From: Serratia symbiotica | Lineage (GTDB): Bacteria > Pseudomonadota > Gammaproteobacteria > Enterobacterales > Enterobacteriaceae | Assembly (NCBI RefSeq): GCF_000821185.2 | Contig: NZ_CP050855.1 | Coordinates: 1,798,001-1,862,000, forward strand | Direction: 5' to 3' | Length of the DNA stretch: 64,000 bases | Shown here: in pieces, positions 28,989-37,824 of the stretch | Layout of the letters: the number at the start of each line of letters is the position of its first letter | Position numbering within the stretch: position 1 is the first letter of the stretch | Made by a program: the position numbers and the translations under genes | Notes under the pieces: model-generated | Databases searched by the model: none | What the model was told of the DNA's origin: nothing | What the model saw: the letters and a program-made list of their open reading frames with translations, nothing else

Positions 28989-30991
28989 TATTTTCTTCTC
29001 CCATCGCGGTCAAAACGTTGCTCTACAGCGGTAGCAATCTCGCGCCCATCCAGCGTGACCGCCAGATTAACGGTCGGTGCTGCTGGCGCAGGTGCCGCTG
29101 CAGCAGCTTTATCCTGGCCGCTGCCGGAGAACCACTTGCGGATCTCGTCCAGGGTATCCAGCGCTCCGGCAGGTTTGGGCATCAGCGCCATCATTGCCGG
29201 GTTGGATTCGCCGCCCCTGGCGCGGGCCTTGGCGGCCTGATCTTTACCGCGCTGGATATCAATCAGCGGAAAATCCTGTGAACCCTGATAAGCCATCGCG
29301 GCTTCGCCCAGGAATGGCACCCACTTCAACATGCCCGCCGCTTTACCGGCAGTCACTGCACCTTCGGCCACTCCGGCACTGCCTTTGCTGAAAAGTCCCT
29401 TGAGCTTACCCAGCACGCCACCGCCAGCCTTGCCGCCCTTGCTATCGTCGCCACGGCTCATCAGCAGGTCAGCACCAGATTTCACTGCAGCAGCAGCCCC
29501 CAGCGCCGTAATGGCGACGGCTGCACCGGCTGCCGCTGTGGTCAGCCCTGGGAACTCATGGGCCAGCTTGGAACTGTAGTCGGCCAGATCGCCCAGGGTT
29601 TTGGCAACTGGGGCTATGGCGTCGTTAGTGGCAAACCGCTTCTCGTTCTGCGCCTGGTGCATCTGGAACTCCGGCTCCTGCTTGATCAGGTCAAAGTCCA
29701 GCTCGGCAGACCGCTTCTCTGCCGGCAGATCAAACTGCGCCATCTGCTCATGCTGCAGCTTGTTGAAATAGGGTATTTGCCGGCGATAGAGTTGGAAGGC
29801 GTTTTTAGAATACTGGTTCGGGAACAGTTGCGAAATGTACTGTCCCTCAATCAGATCACGCTGAGCTTCCAGCGAGGTGCGTTCGCCTTCGTCTTGGGTG
29901 CTGGCCAGTTTCTTACCCAGACCCTGATAGTTTTTGTCATATTTGAGGGCGGTATCGACCAGGTTATTGACGGTGTCGAGGGGCGTCAGCCCTTTGGCCG
30001 CATCCTTGACGGACAGCGCCTTAAAATCGACGCCTTTCCCCTTGATCGTGATGTGCTTGGCGTTGTTGGACAGGTTACTGGAGGTCAGTTCGGCCAACAG
30101 GTTGGTGACGTTGGTCGCCGCCTCTTCCGGCGTACCGGCACCGATGGCGGCAGCTTCAAACAGCGCCGCGACCTGGGAGAACCCCGCACGGCCTTTAAAA
30201 CCGGCTGATTTCGCCGACTCCAGCGCCTTGGGCATTTCCCTGGCCAGCAGCGGTACGCCGACGCGGCCATGCTGCGCCGCCGTGGTGGTCACGCTCAGCG
30301 CGGAGAGTGCATCTTTTTTTGACAAGCCGAAGTTATAGGCGCTGGCCTGCAGGTTAGACACGGCCTCCGGGTCAGAGCCGGTGGCGGAGGCATTCATCAT
30401 GACGCCAGGCAACGACTGCTGCGCCTCGGTCACGGTCATGGAGCCGGAGCGGATCATCGACTGCAGGGCGGCAAACGCCTGCTCCGGTGTGCCACCTCCC
30501 AACCGCAGCGCCCTACGGATACTGGCATCCAGCTGCTTTTTGCCCGTGATGCGTCCGGCCACGTCCTCTTTATTGAAGGCGAGGTTGGCCAGCTCCGCCA
30601 GGTGCATACTGTAGCTGGCCTGGTCGTTGATCGGCTTGCGCAGCGTCATGGCTCCTGCCGCTATACCGCTGCCGATGGCGAATGCCGCCTTGCCCCAGCT
30701 GCGCTGCTGACGTTCGGCTCCGGCCATCTCCTGGCGCAGCCGGGCAATGCTCGACTGCATCTTGTCATAGGCGCGGATTTGTTCGTTGGCCGACAGTGTA
30801 CCACTGCGCTCCAGGCGGTTATAGGCGGCCATAGTGCGGGCGATCTCGCGCTGAATATTACGCTCCGAGCGGATGCCCAGCGTCTCGCGGGCGCTGCTCA
30901 TGCGGCGGAATTCAGCAGACAGGGCGCGGATGCGCGGCGTCGTGTTATCCGTTACCCCAAACTTTATCTGGGTATCAAATTCACGGGCCAT
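28988..30991 (-). CDS. Tape measure protein
   Basis: 667 residues. It begins ARFDTQIKFGV-like and is mostly helical: RNIQREIARTMAAYNRLERSGTLSANEQIRAYDKMQSS. A phage tail tape-measure core follows (about 120-330). Hydrophobic stretches lie at about 480-510 (AAAGAAVAITALGAAAAVK). It fixes tail length and may line the tube. At this length the tail would be comparable to that of Mu, whose protein is somewhat longer. It starts 4 nt after the frameshifted chaperone extension ends. Confidence 0.9.
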   Translation of the reverse strand: MAREFDTQIKFGVTDNTTPRIRALSAEFRRMSSARETLGIRSERNIQREIARTMAAYNRLERSGTLSANEQIRAYDKMQSSIARLRQEMAGAERQQRSWGKAAFAIGSGIAAGAMTLRKPINDQASYSMHLAELANLAFNKEDVAGRITGKKQLDASIRRALRLGGGTPEQAFAALQSMIRSGSMTVTEAQQSLPGVMMNASATGSDPEAVSNLQASAYNFGLSKKDALSALSVTTTAAQHGRVGVPLLAREMPKALESAKSAGFKGRAGFSQVAALFEAAAIGAGTPEEAATNVTNLLAELTSSNLSNNAKHITIKGKGVDFKALSVKDAAKGLTPLDTVNNLVDTALKYDKNYQGLGKKLASTQDEGERTSLEAQRDLIEGQYISQLFPNQYSKNAFQLYRRQIPYFNKLQHEQMAQFDLPAEKRSAELDFDLIKQEPEFQMHQAQNEKRFATNDAIAPVAKTLGDLADYSSKLAHEFPGLTTAAAGAAVAITALGAAAAVKSGADLLMSRGDDSKGGKAGGGVLGKLKGLFSKGSAGVAEGAVTAGKAAGMLKWVPFLGEAAMAYQGSQDFPLIDIQRGKDQAAKARARGGESNPAMMALMPKPAGALDTLDEIRKWFSGSGQDKAAAAAPAPAAPTVNLAVTLDGREIATAVEQRFDRDGRRK

Positions 30992-30994
30992 ACG

Positions 30995-31524
30995 CTATTT
31001 CCGGTTGTGCTTACGGCAGCGGGCAGGAGAGCCACCGCGCCCGCTACGTGGGCGGCGGAGACTTTTAACGGTGTTCGACGTGTTCTTTTTCCAGCCTTTG
31101 GGGTTCTCCAGTCGGTGGATGGCATCAAGAACCCCGCTCAATGCTACAGCGCTAAGTCCTCTAACGCGTTCTTCGCTGAAGCCGTACTGGCCAAGCCGGA
31201 TAATGGCGTATCGGTAATCACCGAGGCGTTCCTCAGCTCGCTGAGCTTTTTTTTCGCCTCTTGCTGGGCGGTGCGCAGGGCTTGGTAGTCCTCGGACACC
31301 AGCGCATCACACAACAACTGATAAGTGATCTCCTCTTCCGGAATGCTGCCCAAGGTGGTGAGGCAGCGTGCCAGCACACCGACCAGGGTGCCGGAGTCCG
31401 GGATACCGTCTTCCACCACGGCGATCTCATCGCCGACGGTGCTCATGCGGATGGTAAAATCACGGTGCAGCTGTCCCTGATAAAAGACGCCGATCGGCAA
31501 GGTGGCGCTGTGGGTAAACTCCAT
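30995..31524 (-). CDS. Tail assembly chaperone, frameshift product (gp41-gp42)
   Basis: The 126-residue zero-frame protein (31144-31524) contains GCG-AAA-AAA-AAG-CTC at its codons for AKKKL (eight A, complement of 31247-31254). Slipping back one base there opens a frame of about 87 codons to TAG at 30995: QRAEERLGDYRYAIIRLGQYGFSEERVRGL... ending CRKHNRK. This second frame starts near the slippery run, has no start of its own, and ends just before the tape measure. That is the arrangement of the programmed-frameshift tail chaperones known from lambda, Mu and many other phages. Confidence 0.8.
31144..31524 (-). CDS. Tail assembly chaperone, zero-frame product (gp41 type)
   Basis: 126 residues, MEFTHSATLPIGVFYQGQLHRDFTIR at the N-terminus, which fits the Mu gp41 family. 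It binds the tape measure during tail assembly and is not kept in the virion. It is encoded between the tube gene and the tape measure. The 3' part of the gene is also read in the -1 frame (see the frameshift product). Confidence 0.85.
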   Translation of the reverse strand: MEFTHSATLPIGVFYQGQLHRDFTIRMSTVGDEIAVVEDGIPDSGTLVGVLARCLTTLGSIPEEEITYQLLCDALVSEDYQALRTAQQEAKKKLSELRNASVITDTPLSGLASTASAKNALEDLAL

Positions 31525-31527
31525 CGG

Positions 31528-31896
31528 TTACTCCTCAATCTTGTTAAGTGCAAAGGCGCTGATGTTGATACGGGCCTCGTTATCAACGGTGTATTGCTCG
31601 CCCACCTCAGTCACAAACACATCCTGATAGGTGGTACGTTTGCCGCCGGTCAGCGGGTACTGGGTCAGTTTCGCCCCGGCAATCTTCGCCCAGTTGATGT
31701 TCTGGTCGAGCGGCACCACGGCAGTGATGGACAGCTCCCAGGTCGCAATCCCTTGCGTGTAGCCCTTGGCGCGTCCGGCGCTGTTCATGGTCTTGACCAG
31801 CTTTTTACCGGTGGTCTCGCGGGGGCTGAACTCCGTCACCTCCACTTCGGTGCTGTTAACCTCCAGCACGATAGAGCCTGTGTATTCCAGTGCCAT
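31528..31896 (-). CDS. Tail tube protein gpM type
   Basis: 122 residues, MALEYTGSIVLEVNSTEVEVTEFSPRETTGKKLVKTMNSAGRAKGYTQG, as in the Mu gpM (gp40) tail tube family. It forms the inner tube of the contractile tail and is always found right after the sheath gene, as here. Confidence 0.92.
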   Translation of the reverse strand: MALEYTGSIVLEVNSTEVEVTEFSPRETTGKKLVKTMNSAGRAKGYTQGIATWELSITAVVPLDQNINWAKIAGAKLTQYPLTGGKRTTYQDVFVTEVGEQYTVDNEARINISAFALNKIEE

Positions 31897-31907
31897 CTTG
31901 GCCCCCT

Positions 31908-33347
31908 TTACAGCAGATAAATGGTGCCCGCGAACACATGCAGGCCGCGAACGATGGACGCCGGGATAGTGGCATCGGCGCGGGTGTCGTCCTGCCGATT
32001 ACGCGTGACGAGGAGCTGGTCTTTCAGCGTGTCCACGTTCTCGACGATCTCTAACGTTTCCAGGCTATAGAGTACGTCCAGCAGTTCGGAGCGAATACGC
32101 GCCCGGCGGGTATCGGTCAGCTTTTCACGCGGGAAACGCAGCGTCATGCGGGTACGGCACGCCAGGCGCACGTAGTCCAGGGAACGGATGATGGTGATAT
32201 CCATCAGTGACCGGTCGGTGACATCCAGCGCGTTTTTGACGTAGGTACTGACGGCGCGCACGATTTGTACGGTGCTGCCGCTGACCTCAAACGGCGTCAG
32301 CCCGTTACTCAGTGCGTTCTCCTGTTCGGTACGCCCCGGCCACTTGTCCTGCGCGGTGATATCCAGCCCCGGCAGTGTCAGCGTGTTGAGCGGGCGCGCC
32401 GGATCGGACTCGCTGGCCATGATGGCGGCATACACGGCGGCCAGCTCACCGTTCGGCAGTGCGGAGCCGTTGTACCAGCCCATCGTGATGCGCGCGGCGT
32501 TAACAGTCGTGGTCAGCGTGGTGCCAGCGGACAGCGTGCCGTTCCACCCGGTGACGCCAACCGCGCCGCGCTGCTCCAGCGGCCCGGAGACCTTATCCAG
32601 GTAGGTGGACAAGGTGCGCAGTGAACCGGCATCGGAGTACGGCGAAATCACCAGGGTATGACCGGCGCTGAAGATAGCCGCCAGGGCATCATCCAGTTGG
32701 GGGTCGCCCTGGCCGCCGCTCATGGCCTTCAAGGTGGCCGTTAGCCCGGCAGCGTTCACCGTGGCCGTCAAGCCGACCTGATTGCCCACGGTGCCCTTAT
32801 TACGGGCAATCAGGGTAATTTGCTTGCCTGTCGCTTTGGCTCCGCCTTCCACCGGGATGTCTTCCACGCTGGCAGACAGGGGCAGTTCCTGGCGCGTGTT
32901 GATGGCTTTCGCCAGCGCAGTCATCACCACATCCGCCGTATCGCCGCTGGCCACGGCGGTGGCAACGGTGACGCCACAGACCGACAGCCGCGCCTGGCCC
33001 GTGCCGGTGGCCGCACCCGACAACGCCAGGGCACCGGTTGCCGCCACACCGGCCGCCGCATCCTCCAGGCCGACAATCGCCAGCTGCAGAGAGCCATTGG
33101 CGTAAATCGCTGCCTTGGCCATACGGTGCGCCTGGGAGCCGCGCCCGAAATAGACGGCAGCTTCTTCGTCGCTGAACACATCGACCGGCGTCAATCGCTC
33201 CGCCACCGTAGGCAACGTGGTACGCTGGGCCAAAATCAGCAGTTTCTGGTCATTGGTCGCCAGGGCGCGGGAGGCCAGTGTGGTGTTAAACCCGAAGTAA
33301 TACCCCGGTTTGTACGTCGGGATCGGGATAGTGGCATCAATGCTCAT
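31908..33347 (-). CDS. Tail sheath protein gpL type
   Basis: 479 residues. N-terminal TYKPGYYFGFNTTLASRALATNDQKLLILAQR and C-terminal RMTLRFPREKLTDTRRARIRSELLDVLYSLE match Mu gpL (gp39). The sheath contracts around the tube at infection. A variable middle domain (about 85-260) is rich in Ala, Gly and Thr and is probably exposed on the surface. Overlaps the gp38-like gene by 4 nt. Confidence 0.93.
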   Translation of the reverse strand: MSIDATIPIPTYKPGYYFGFNTTLASRALATNDQKLLILAQRTTLPTVAERLTPVDVFSDEEAAVYFGRGSQAHRMAKAAIYANGSLQLAIVGLEDAAAGVAATGALALSGAATGTGQARLSVCGVTVATAVASGDTADVVMTALAKAINTRQELPLSASVEDIPVEGGAKATGKQITLIARNKGTVGNQVGLTATVNAAGLTATLKAMSGGQGDPQLDDALAAIFSAGHTLVISPYSDAGSLRTLSTYLDKVSGPLEQRGAVGVTGWNGTLSAGTTLTTTVNAARITMGWYNGSALPNGELAAVYAAIMASESDPARPLNTLTLPGLDITAQDKWPGRTEQENALSNGLTPFEVSGSTVQIVRAVSTYVKNALDVTDRSLMDITIIRSLDYVRLACRTRMTLRFPREKLTDTRRARIRSELLDVLYSLETLEIVENVDTLKDQLLVTRNRQDDTRADATIPASIVRGLHVFAGTIYLL

Positions 33348-33571
33348 TTCGCCCCCTTAACCTTGGTGGGAATAGCCTGTTCATCTGGAGCGCTGGCCGC
33401 CGGTTCATCGCCTGACGGCGCGTCCTTGGCCAACAACAAATCACCTTCGCGCAAGCGGCGGCGGTAGTAAGCGGATTGCGCCACGCTGACCGCTTCGCGG
33501 TCGGTGATATAACGATCGGGCGTCTCTTCTTTCGGCACCCGGACACCGTTGCGGGCGATCACGTTAATCAT
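33344..33571 (-). CDS. Small phage protein gp38 type (DUF2635)
   Basis: 75 residues: INVIARNGVRVPKEETPDRYITDREAVSV then YYRRRLREGDLLLA, the DUF2635 pattern. It has a low-complexity C-terminus. The function is unknown; it is always found between the gp37 and sheath genes of Mu-like phages. Confidence 0.85.
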   Translation of the reverse strand: MINVIARNGVRVPKEETPDRYITDREAVSVAQSAYYRRRLREGDLLLAKDAPSGDEPAASAPDEQAIPTKVKGAK

Positions 33572-34211
33572 GGTCTTTTGCCTCTGTAGAAATAATGTCT
33601 TGCGCTACCGCCGGGCCTTGGCCATCCAGGTGATACGCCAGCCCGGTGCTTTCATGCATCGGATAAGGCTTATCGAGCCGCCCGCGATACCAGGCAAACA
33701 CCCGGTCGGGGTCGTCGTCACCTTCCGGCGCGGGCCAGTGGCCGCACTCCAGCGCCTCTTCGATCCAGACGGTGTCGAACTCGCAGGCATAGGCCGACAT
33801 GGCTTTTTCATTGAGCCGGGAACTGAACAGCGAACGCACCCGGCCCGGTAGCAGCGGTTCAATCGGCAAGCCCATATCCTGGCGGGTCAGCAGGCGGCGA
33901 ACGGAGCGGATAATAAGATTGCATCCCACTTCATCGAGTCGAGGCCCGCCACGACGCTGCGCCGCCTCCTGGCGCACGTTGTACGCCGTGACCATCACCG
34001 CAAAGCGGGCATTCACGCGAAAACGGTTTTTATGCGTACTGACCGGCGTGGTGCTCTGGATACCCAGAAAGGTGATCCACACTGCCGGTAACGCCCGGAC
34101 GATAGCCCCGACGTCGTCCAGTTCGCCGCCATAGCTGCTCACTTCTTTCACCATGTCGCCCAGTCCGGTACGCAGGCGCTCAATCATGGCCAGTTCGGTT
34201 TCGTTAATCAT
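33564..34211 (-). CDS. Head-tail joining protein gp37 type (DUF1834)
   Basis: 215 residues. ETELAMIERLRTGLGDMVKEVSSYGG and RALPAVWITFLG match the DUF1834 family (Mu gp37). By position it is a tail-completion or head-tail connector protein. Its start overlaps the end of the gp36-like gene by a base. Confidence 0.85.
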   Translation of the reverse strand: MINETELAMIERLRTGLGDMVKEVSSYGGELDDVGAIVRALPAVWITFLGIQSTTPVSTHKNRFRVNARFAVMVTAYNVRQEAAQRRGGPRLDEVGCNLIIRSVRRLLTRQDMGLPIEPLLPGRVRSLFSSRLNEKAMSAYACEFDTVWIEEALECGHWPAPEGDDDPDRVFAWYRGRLDKPYPMHESTGLAYHLDGQGPAVAQDIISTEAKDHD

Positions 34212-34645
34212 CAGTAACCCCCTCCACCGGTAGAGCGCCGTGCCCAGGTACGCCGCCCGGAAAAGAACTTCACCCCTGTAGCGCTGGAGGGTACGGTGGT
34301 ACCGGTATCGTCAAAGGTGCCCAGGCTGACGCGACCCGCCGCCACGCCTTCCAGATAGCGGATGGCATCCCGGTAACGGTCGCGAATTTCGTCACTGCAG
34401 ACGCGCTCGGTGCCGCTCAGCCGGTAGCGGGCAATGTCACAGGCAAGCCCTTTCAGAATCGGCGGCAGCTTGGGCAACGGCAGACGATAACGTCCCGCGA
34501 TATACCCGTTGATCTCGTCGCTGGCCGTGGATAACCCGCCTGCCAGCACCTGATCGTCAATCGCACCGGTATAGGTGAGGTCAGTCAGGGCGATCACTTC
34601 CCGTTCACCGAACCGGGTCACCATATCGTCGCGGGTGGCGTACAT
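34211..34645 (-). CDS. Head-tail connector gp36 type (DUF1320)
   Basis: 144 residues: MYATRDDMVTRFGEREVIALTDL, then EINGYIAGRYRLPLPKLPPILKGLACDIARYRL, the typical DUF1320 sequence. By position and fold likeness it is an adaptor at the head-tail neck. Confidence 0.88.
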   Translation of the reverse strand: MYATRDDMVTRFGEREVIALTDLTYTGAIDDQVLAGGLSTASDEINGYIAGRYRLPLPKLPPILKGLACDIARYRLSGTERVCSDEIRDRYRDAIRYLEGVAAGRVSLGTFDDTGTTVPSSATGVKFFSGRRTWARRSTGGGGY

Positions 34646-34647
34646 GA

Positions 34648-35556
34648 TTATTTCCCGTCGCCGGTGGAGCCGAAGGCCATCTGCCAGAAGCCGAAACCGG
34701 CCTGGCCGCGCGCTTCTGCACCGAACTTGAACTCACCGCGCATAAAGACGTCGTCCGCGTTCATGTCGGTTTGCGACACAAACTCCGGCGCTTCACGCTG
34801 CTGGAAGATCAGCGGTTTGAGCGGGCGTTTGGTGTCCAGCAGGAACCAGGCGGTGTCGGAGGTCAGACGCGGCTCAACCAGCACTTCCGCCGTGCCCTTG
34901 TACGGGTTGACCTTGCCGTCTTCCAGGCGGTCAGCCGTCATCAGCGCGTTGGCCACATCTTCCAGCGCTGGCGGCACCACCAACAGGTCGGGCAGGATGT
35001 TCAGCGGTCGGCCTTCCTCGTCCTTCACCTTGCGCATCTGGGTACGGGCGGCCCCATACGACGCCCTGGCTGCTGCCACGGTATCGATGGACAGCGGCTT
35101 GTTACCCTTGTTGGAGTAAAACGCCTTGCCCACCGCGTGCTTGTCAAAGAAAAACGGCTTCTTGTCATAGCATTGCGCGCTGAAGCCACGGTTAAGCAGT
35201 TCAAATACGATTTCATCCGGCCACTGCTTGGCGCTGAATCCCGCGTCCTGGGCCTGGGGCGCATAGATACCCAGTTGATCGTCCTTGATATCATTGCGCT
35301 TGACGGCCACCGTGGCTTCGAAGTCGTCGTTGATCAGGCTGTAGCCGTTGGCCTCCAACGCCTTGACCTGCTTGTCCCCGATCCACTTGCGCATTTTCGG
35401 AAAGTTGCTGAGCCAGGAATAATCGTTCGATTTGCCGGTAGACGGCACCAGGGTGGCCACCCGCTGCCATTGCGAAGGGGCCGCCTCAAACGCCTGGTTA
35501 AAGGTCAGTTTAAGGTTGACGAAAATGGCCTTGACCGTCGATGCGTTAACTAACAT
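34648..35556 (-). CDS. Major capsid protein gpT type
   Basis: 302 residues. FNQAFEAAPSQWQRVATLVPSTGKSNDYSWL and WIGDKQVKALEANGYSLINDDFEATVAVKRNDI are the hallmark of the Mu gpT (gp34) major head subunit with an HK97 fold. Length is normal. It follows the protease and a small head protein, as in Mu. Confidence 0.94.
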   Translation of the reverse strand: MLVNASTVKAIFVNLKLTFNQAFEAAPSQWQRVATLVPSTGKSNDYSWLSNFPKMRKWIGDKQVKALEANGYSLINDDFEATVAVKRNDIKDDQLGIYAPQAQDAGFSAKQWPDEIVFELLNRGFSAQCYDKKPFFFDKHAVGKAFYSNKGNKPLSIDTVAAARASYGAARTQMRKVKDEEGRPLNILPDLLVVPPALEDVANALMTADRLEDGKVNPYKGTAEVLVEPRLTSDTAWFLLDTKRPLKPLIFQQREAPEFVSQTDMNADDVFMRGEFKFGAEARGQAGFGFWQMAFGSTGDGK

Positions 35557-35569
35557 GTGTCTTTACTCC

Positions 35570-36007
35570 TTAGTAGATCCAGACACCGTCAGTGTCGATC
35601 ATGATGATGGTGCCTGCCTGGGAACGGGTGGCCGCCGTGGCTGCTGTCTTGCCATCCTCGGACGCCGGAGCACTGCCGTCATCCGCCGTCACCGTCTGGT
35701 TGTCGAGGATGCTGGCACGTTTGCCCAGGTGCGCCTGGGTGATGCTGCCGTCGTTCTCCCAACAGAACGCCTTGTGGCTGCGCACCAGGATGTACTGCTC
35801 GCCGTTCCCGCCGTCGCTGTTGTCCACCGAATCATCGGCGCGCCCGGCGTAGAACAAGCCGGGGGCTTCCTTGCCGTTGATGGCGTAGCCGTCCGCGTTG
35901 ATGCAGACAATGACGCCAGCGGGGATCTTCTCCTTGGCGGCGACCGGGATGGGCGTCAGTTCGCAATCACGGTACGGGGTGTTACGGTCTTGGGTAGTGG
36001 CTGCCAT
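35570..36007 (-). CDS. Small head protein, decoration-like (gp33 position)
   Basis: 145 residues: AATTQDRNTPYRDCELTPIPVAAKEKIPAGVIVCINADGYAING. Short beta-rich repeats of the kind found in capsid decoration proteins (DUF2190-like) can be seen, and the position between protease and capsid fits. The name is inferred from order. Confidence 0.65.
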   Translation of the reverse strand: MAATTQDRNTPYRDCELTPIPVAAKEKIPAGVIVCINADGYAINGKEAPGLFYAGRADDSVDNSDGGNGEQYILVRSHKAFCWENDGSITQAHLGKRASILDNQTVTADDGSAPASEDGKTAATAATRSQAGTIIMIDTDGVWIY

Positions 36008-36009
36008 GG

Positions 36010-37080
36010 TTAGATCTCCTGTGATAAGGTGGCGACGTCTTTTGGGTCATGGCCGAACAGGCTACAGACGGCCAGGGCATCCGCATCCAGGCCCGTTTTA
36101 TCCTGGGCATTGGCGGGCGGTTTGCCACCGGTTTGCAGTGCGCTGAGAGCAGCAACCTTCGGCGCTTTGTCCAGGTACGATTTGAGCGATGCAATATCGT
36201 TGTTGCCCAATGATTTGGCCCACTCCTGCATATCCGGCAGCAGACGACCGTCGCTGAGCGCAGCCTGGATAAGCCCATCCACTTCACCGCCAGTCACTTT
36301 CTCACTCAGCGCGGCCAACTGTTGCTGCACGGCAGTGAGTACACTCACCGGCACAAACTTGGCCGGATCGGGCACGCCAGGTACCTGGGCTGAAAGCGCC
36401 GCGATGCGATCATCCTGTTGGGTCAGCAGCTCCAGCAGGTTGACGCTGGCCGCCGCAGTGCCCTGGTTGTTGGAAAGCCGGTTAATCAGCTTTTGCAGCT
36501 CGGCCTTGATATCGTCTGCCGTCGAAGACAGCGGCAGCGTCAACAGCCAGCGCAGTTGTTGTAACAGTTCATCGTCGTCCACGGTGTTCTCTCCCGTCAG
36601 TTGTTGAGACGCCGCCGCAATCAGCGCCTCCATATCATCCAGCGCAGGCGTATTCGTCAGCGCGGCGTTAATCAAATGCTTTACGTTTCCCTGGCAGTCG
36701 TAATTAAACAGCGGAGATATAAAGCAGTATTCCTCGGCCTCAATCATGGCGCGGGCGGCGTCTGTCCATTTCACATCAATGGCAAACAGGCCTTCGCCTT
36801 CCACCCATTCAAGCCGGGTAAACCAGCCCGCTGCAGGGTTGGGTTTGCCGTTGGTTTTGCTGTGTAGGGTCTGGTGTTCGTAGTCGAAGCAGTACGGCGT
36901 GTTGCGCTGCGCCGCTTCATCAATCAGCCCCTGTGCCAGAGCCGCATCGATATACCAGTGCGGTGCATCGGTGGGTCTGCCGTCCCTGGCACAAAAGGCA
37001 CCGGCTGGGAACAGTTGCACACGCGGCCCGGCACTTTTGATAGCAACACTGAGCGCGGCGAGGCGTAACGGTGATTTCAC
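36010..37080 (-). CDS. Head maturation protease / scaffold gpI type
   Basis: 356 residues from GTG 37080. A longer in-phase frame runs to 37218, but it would cover the late-promoter motif and has no family likeness. The protease half (RLAALSVAIKSAGPRVQLFPAG, YCFDYEHQT, AAGWFTRLEW, CFISPLFNYD) is that of Mu gpI. The C-terminal half is helical and Q/A-rich (about 190-330), as expected of a scaffold domain. Mu makes the scaffold also from an internal start (gpZ); an internal start here was not identified. It is the first gene after the second late-promoter motif. Confidence 0.88.
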   Translation of the reverse strand: MKSPLRLAALSVAIKSAGPRVQLFPAGAFCARDGRPTDAPHWYIDAALAQGLIDEAAQRNTPYCFDYEHQTLHSKTNGKPNPAAGWFTRLEWVEGEGLFAIDVKWTDAARAMIEAEEYCFISPLFNYDCQGNVKHLINAALTNTPALDDMEALIAAASQQLTGENTVDDDELLQQLRWLLTLPLSSTADDIKAELQKLINRLSNNQGTAAASVNLLELLTQQDDRIAALSAQVPGVPDPAKFVPVSVLTAVQQQLAALSEKVTGGEVDGLIQAALSDGRLLPDMQEWAKSLGNNDIASLKSYLDKAPKVAALSALQTGGKPPANAQDKTGLDADALAVCSLFGHDPKDVATLSQEI

Positions 37081-37142
37081 AGAGTAGTCATTCCCGAAAG
37101 TGGCTGATAGGTAGCACTTTACCGGGAGGGGGAAACAGCAAG

Positions 37143-37165
37143 CAGTGACCGGGGCGTAGTGGGTA
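37143..37165 (-). promoter_or_regulatory. Late-promoter motif, copy 2 (before protease gene)
   Basis: On the minus strand it reads TACCCACTACGCC followed by CCGGTCACTG, 63 bp before the GTG of the protease gene. TAAAGT about 21 bases downstream is a possible -10 box. The position corresponds to the PI late promoter of Mu. Confidence 0.65.
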
Positions 37166-37244
37166 ATACCGTGGGGGCGAAAACAAGGATAATGCGGAGA
37201 AAAGAAGATAACAGGCAAACGCGGCGACCGACACCCCCTTTAAA

Positions 37245-37280
37245 CCCCGTTTTAAATCGCCGTATAAGCGGTTAACGGGG
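37245..37280 (-). terminator. Possible terminator between G and the protease operon
   Basis: CCCCGTT/AACGGGG arms enclose a 22-base loop that can itself pair (CCGCTTATACGG). On the minus strand the stem is followed by TTTAAAG. It would end the packaging/head transcript ahead of the next late promoter. Weak T-run. Confidence 0.35.
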
Positions 37281-37342
37281 CTGGGGTGGTAACATCGTAT
37301 CCATTTCAGGCGGTCATTAGCGTGAAGAGGCGTTCACAGGCG

Positions 37343-37824
37343 CTAATCATCCAGCGCGCTGCCCAGGTAGTCCTGGATGGTGTGGTTGATGGTGTCGTGA
37401 TCGCTTTCCGTCAGCTCAGGAAGCGCCGCTCCGGATAACACGAGCCGGTGGTGATTGACCTTTTTGACCACCGACCGTTGAAGGCCAGCGCCTGCTTGTA
37501 GCGCGGGCGGATCACATGCGGGCGCGTGGTGCCGCCTTCGTTATGGATGCGCGCGTACACCACGTTGGTGCCGACCACCGCCATATTGTTGTCGGCGTCG
37601 CTGTCGATGGAGGACATCAGGCGGCGGGTGTTCTGCAGTATTTTTCCCGCCCGCTGGACAGGGAGCCACTTGGGCCGCCCCTCCTGTTCGAAGTTCTCCA
37701 TTACCGCGCTTAGCATGTCTTCACTGATCGCCTGCATCAGCGGCTGGCGGTTTTCCAGCGAACGCACCATGCGCTCCAGGGCACGCCGCAACGTGTCGGG
37801 CACGTCAATAAACAACTCAACCAT
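37343..37824 (-). pseudogene. Virion morphogenesis protein gpG type, frameshifted
   Basis: The open frame (37411-37824, 137 codons) matches gpG up to KQALAFNG, then ends in SKRSITTGSCYPERRFLS, which is unlike the family. In another frame the same DNA reads VVKKVNHHRL..., then LTESDHDTINHTIQDYLGSALDD, stopping at TAG 37343: the expected gpG C-terminus. One base is missing near 37465. gpG and its relatives are tail-completion/head-joining proteins, so the lesion should harm virion assembly unless it is a sequencing error. Confidence 0.75.

Noticed and set aside
37081..37218. Longer start for the protease gene
   Set aside because: It would translate through the conserved late-promoter motif and adds residues with no counterpart in the family.
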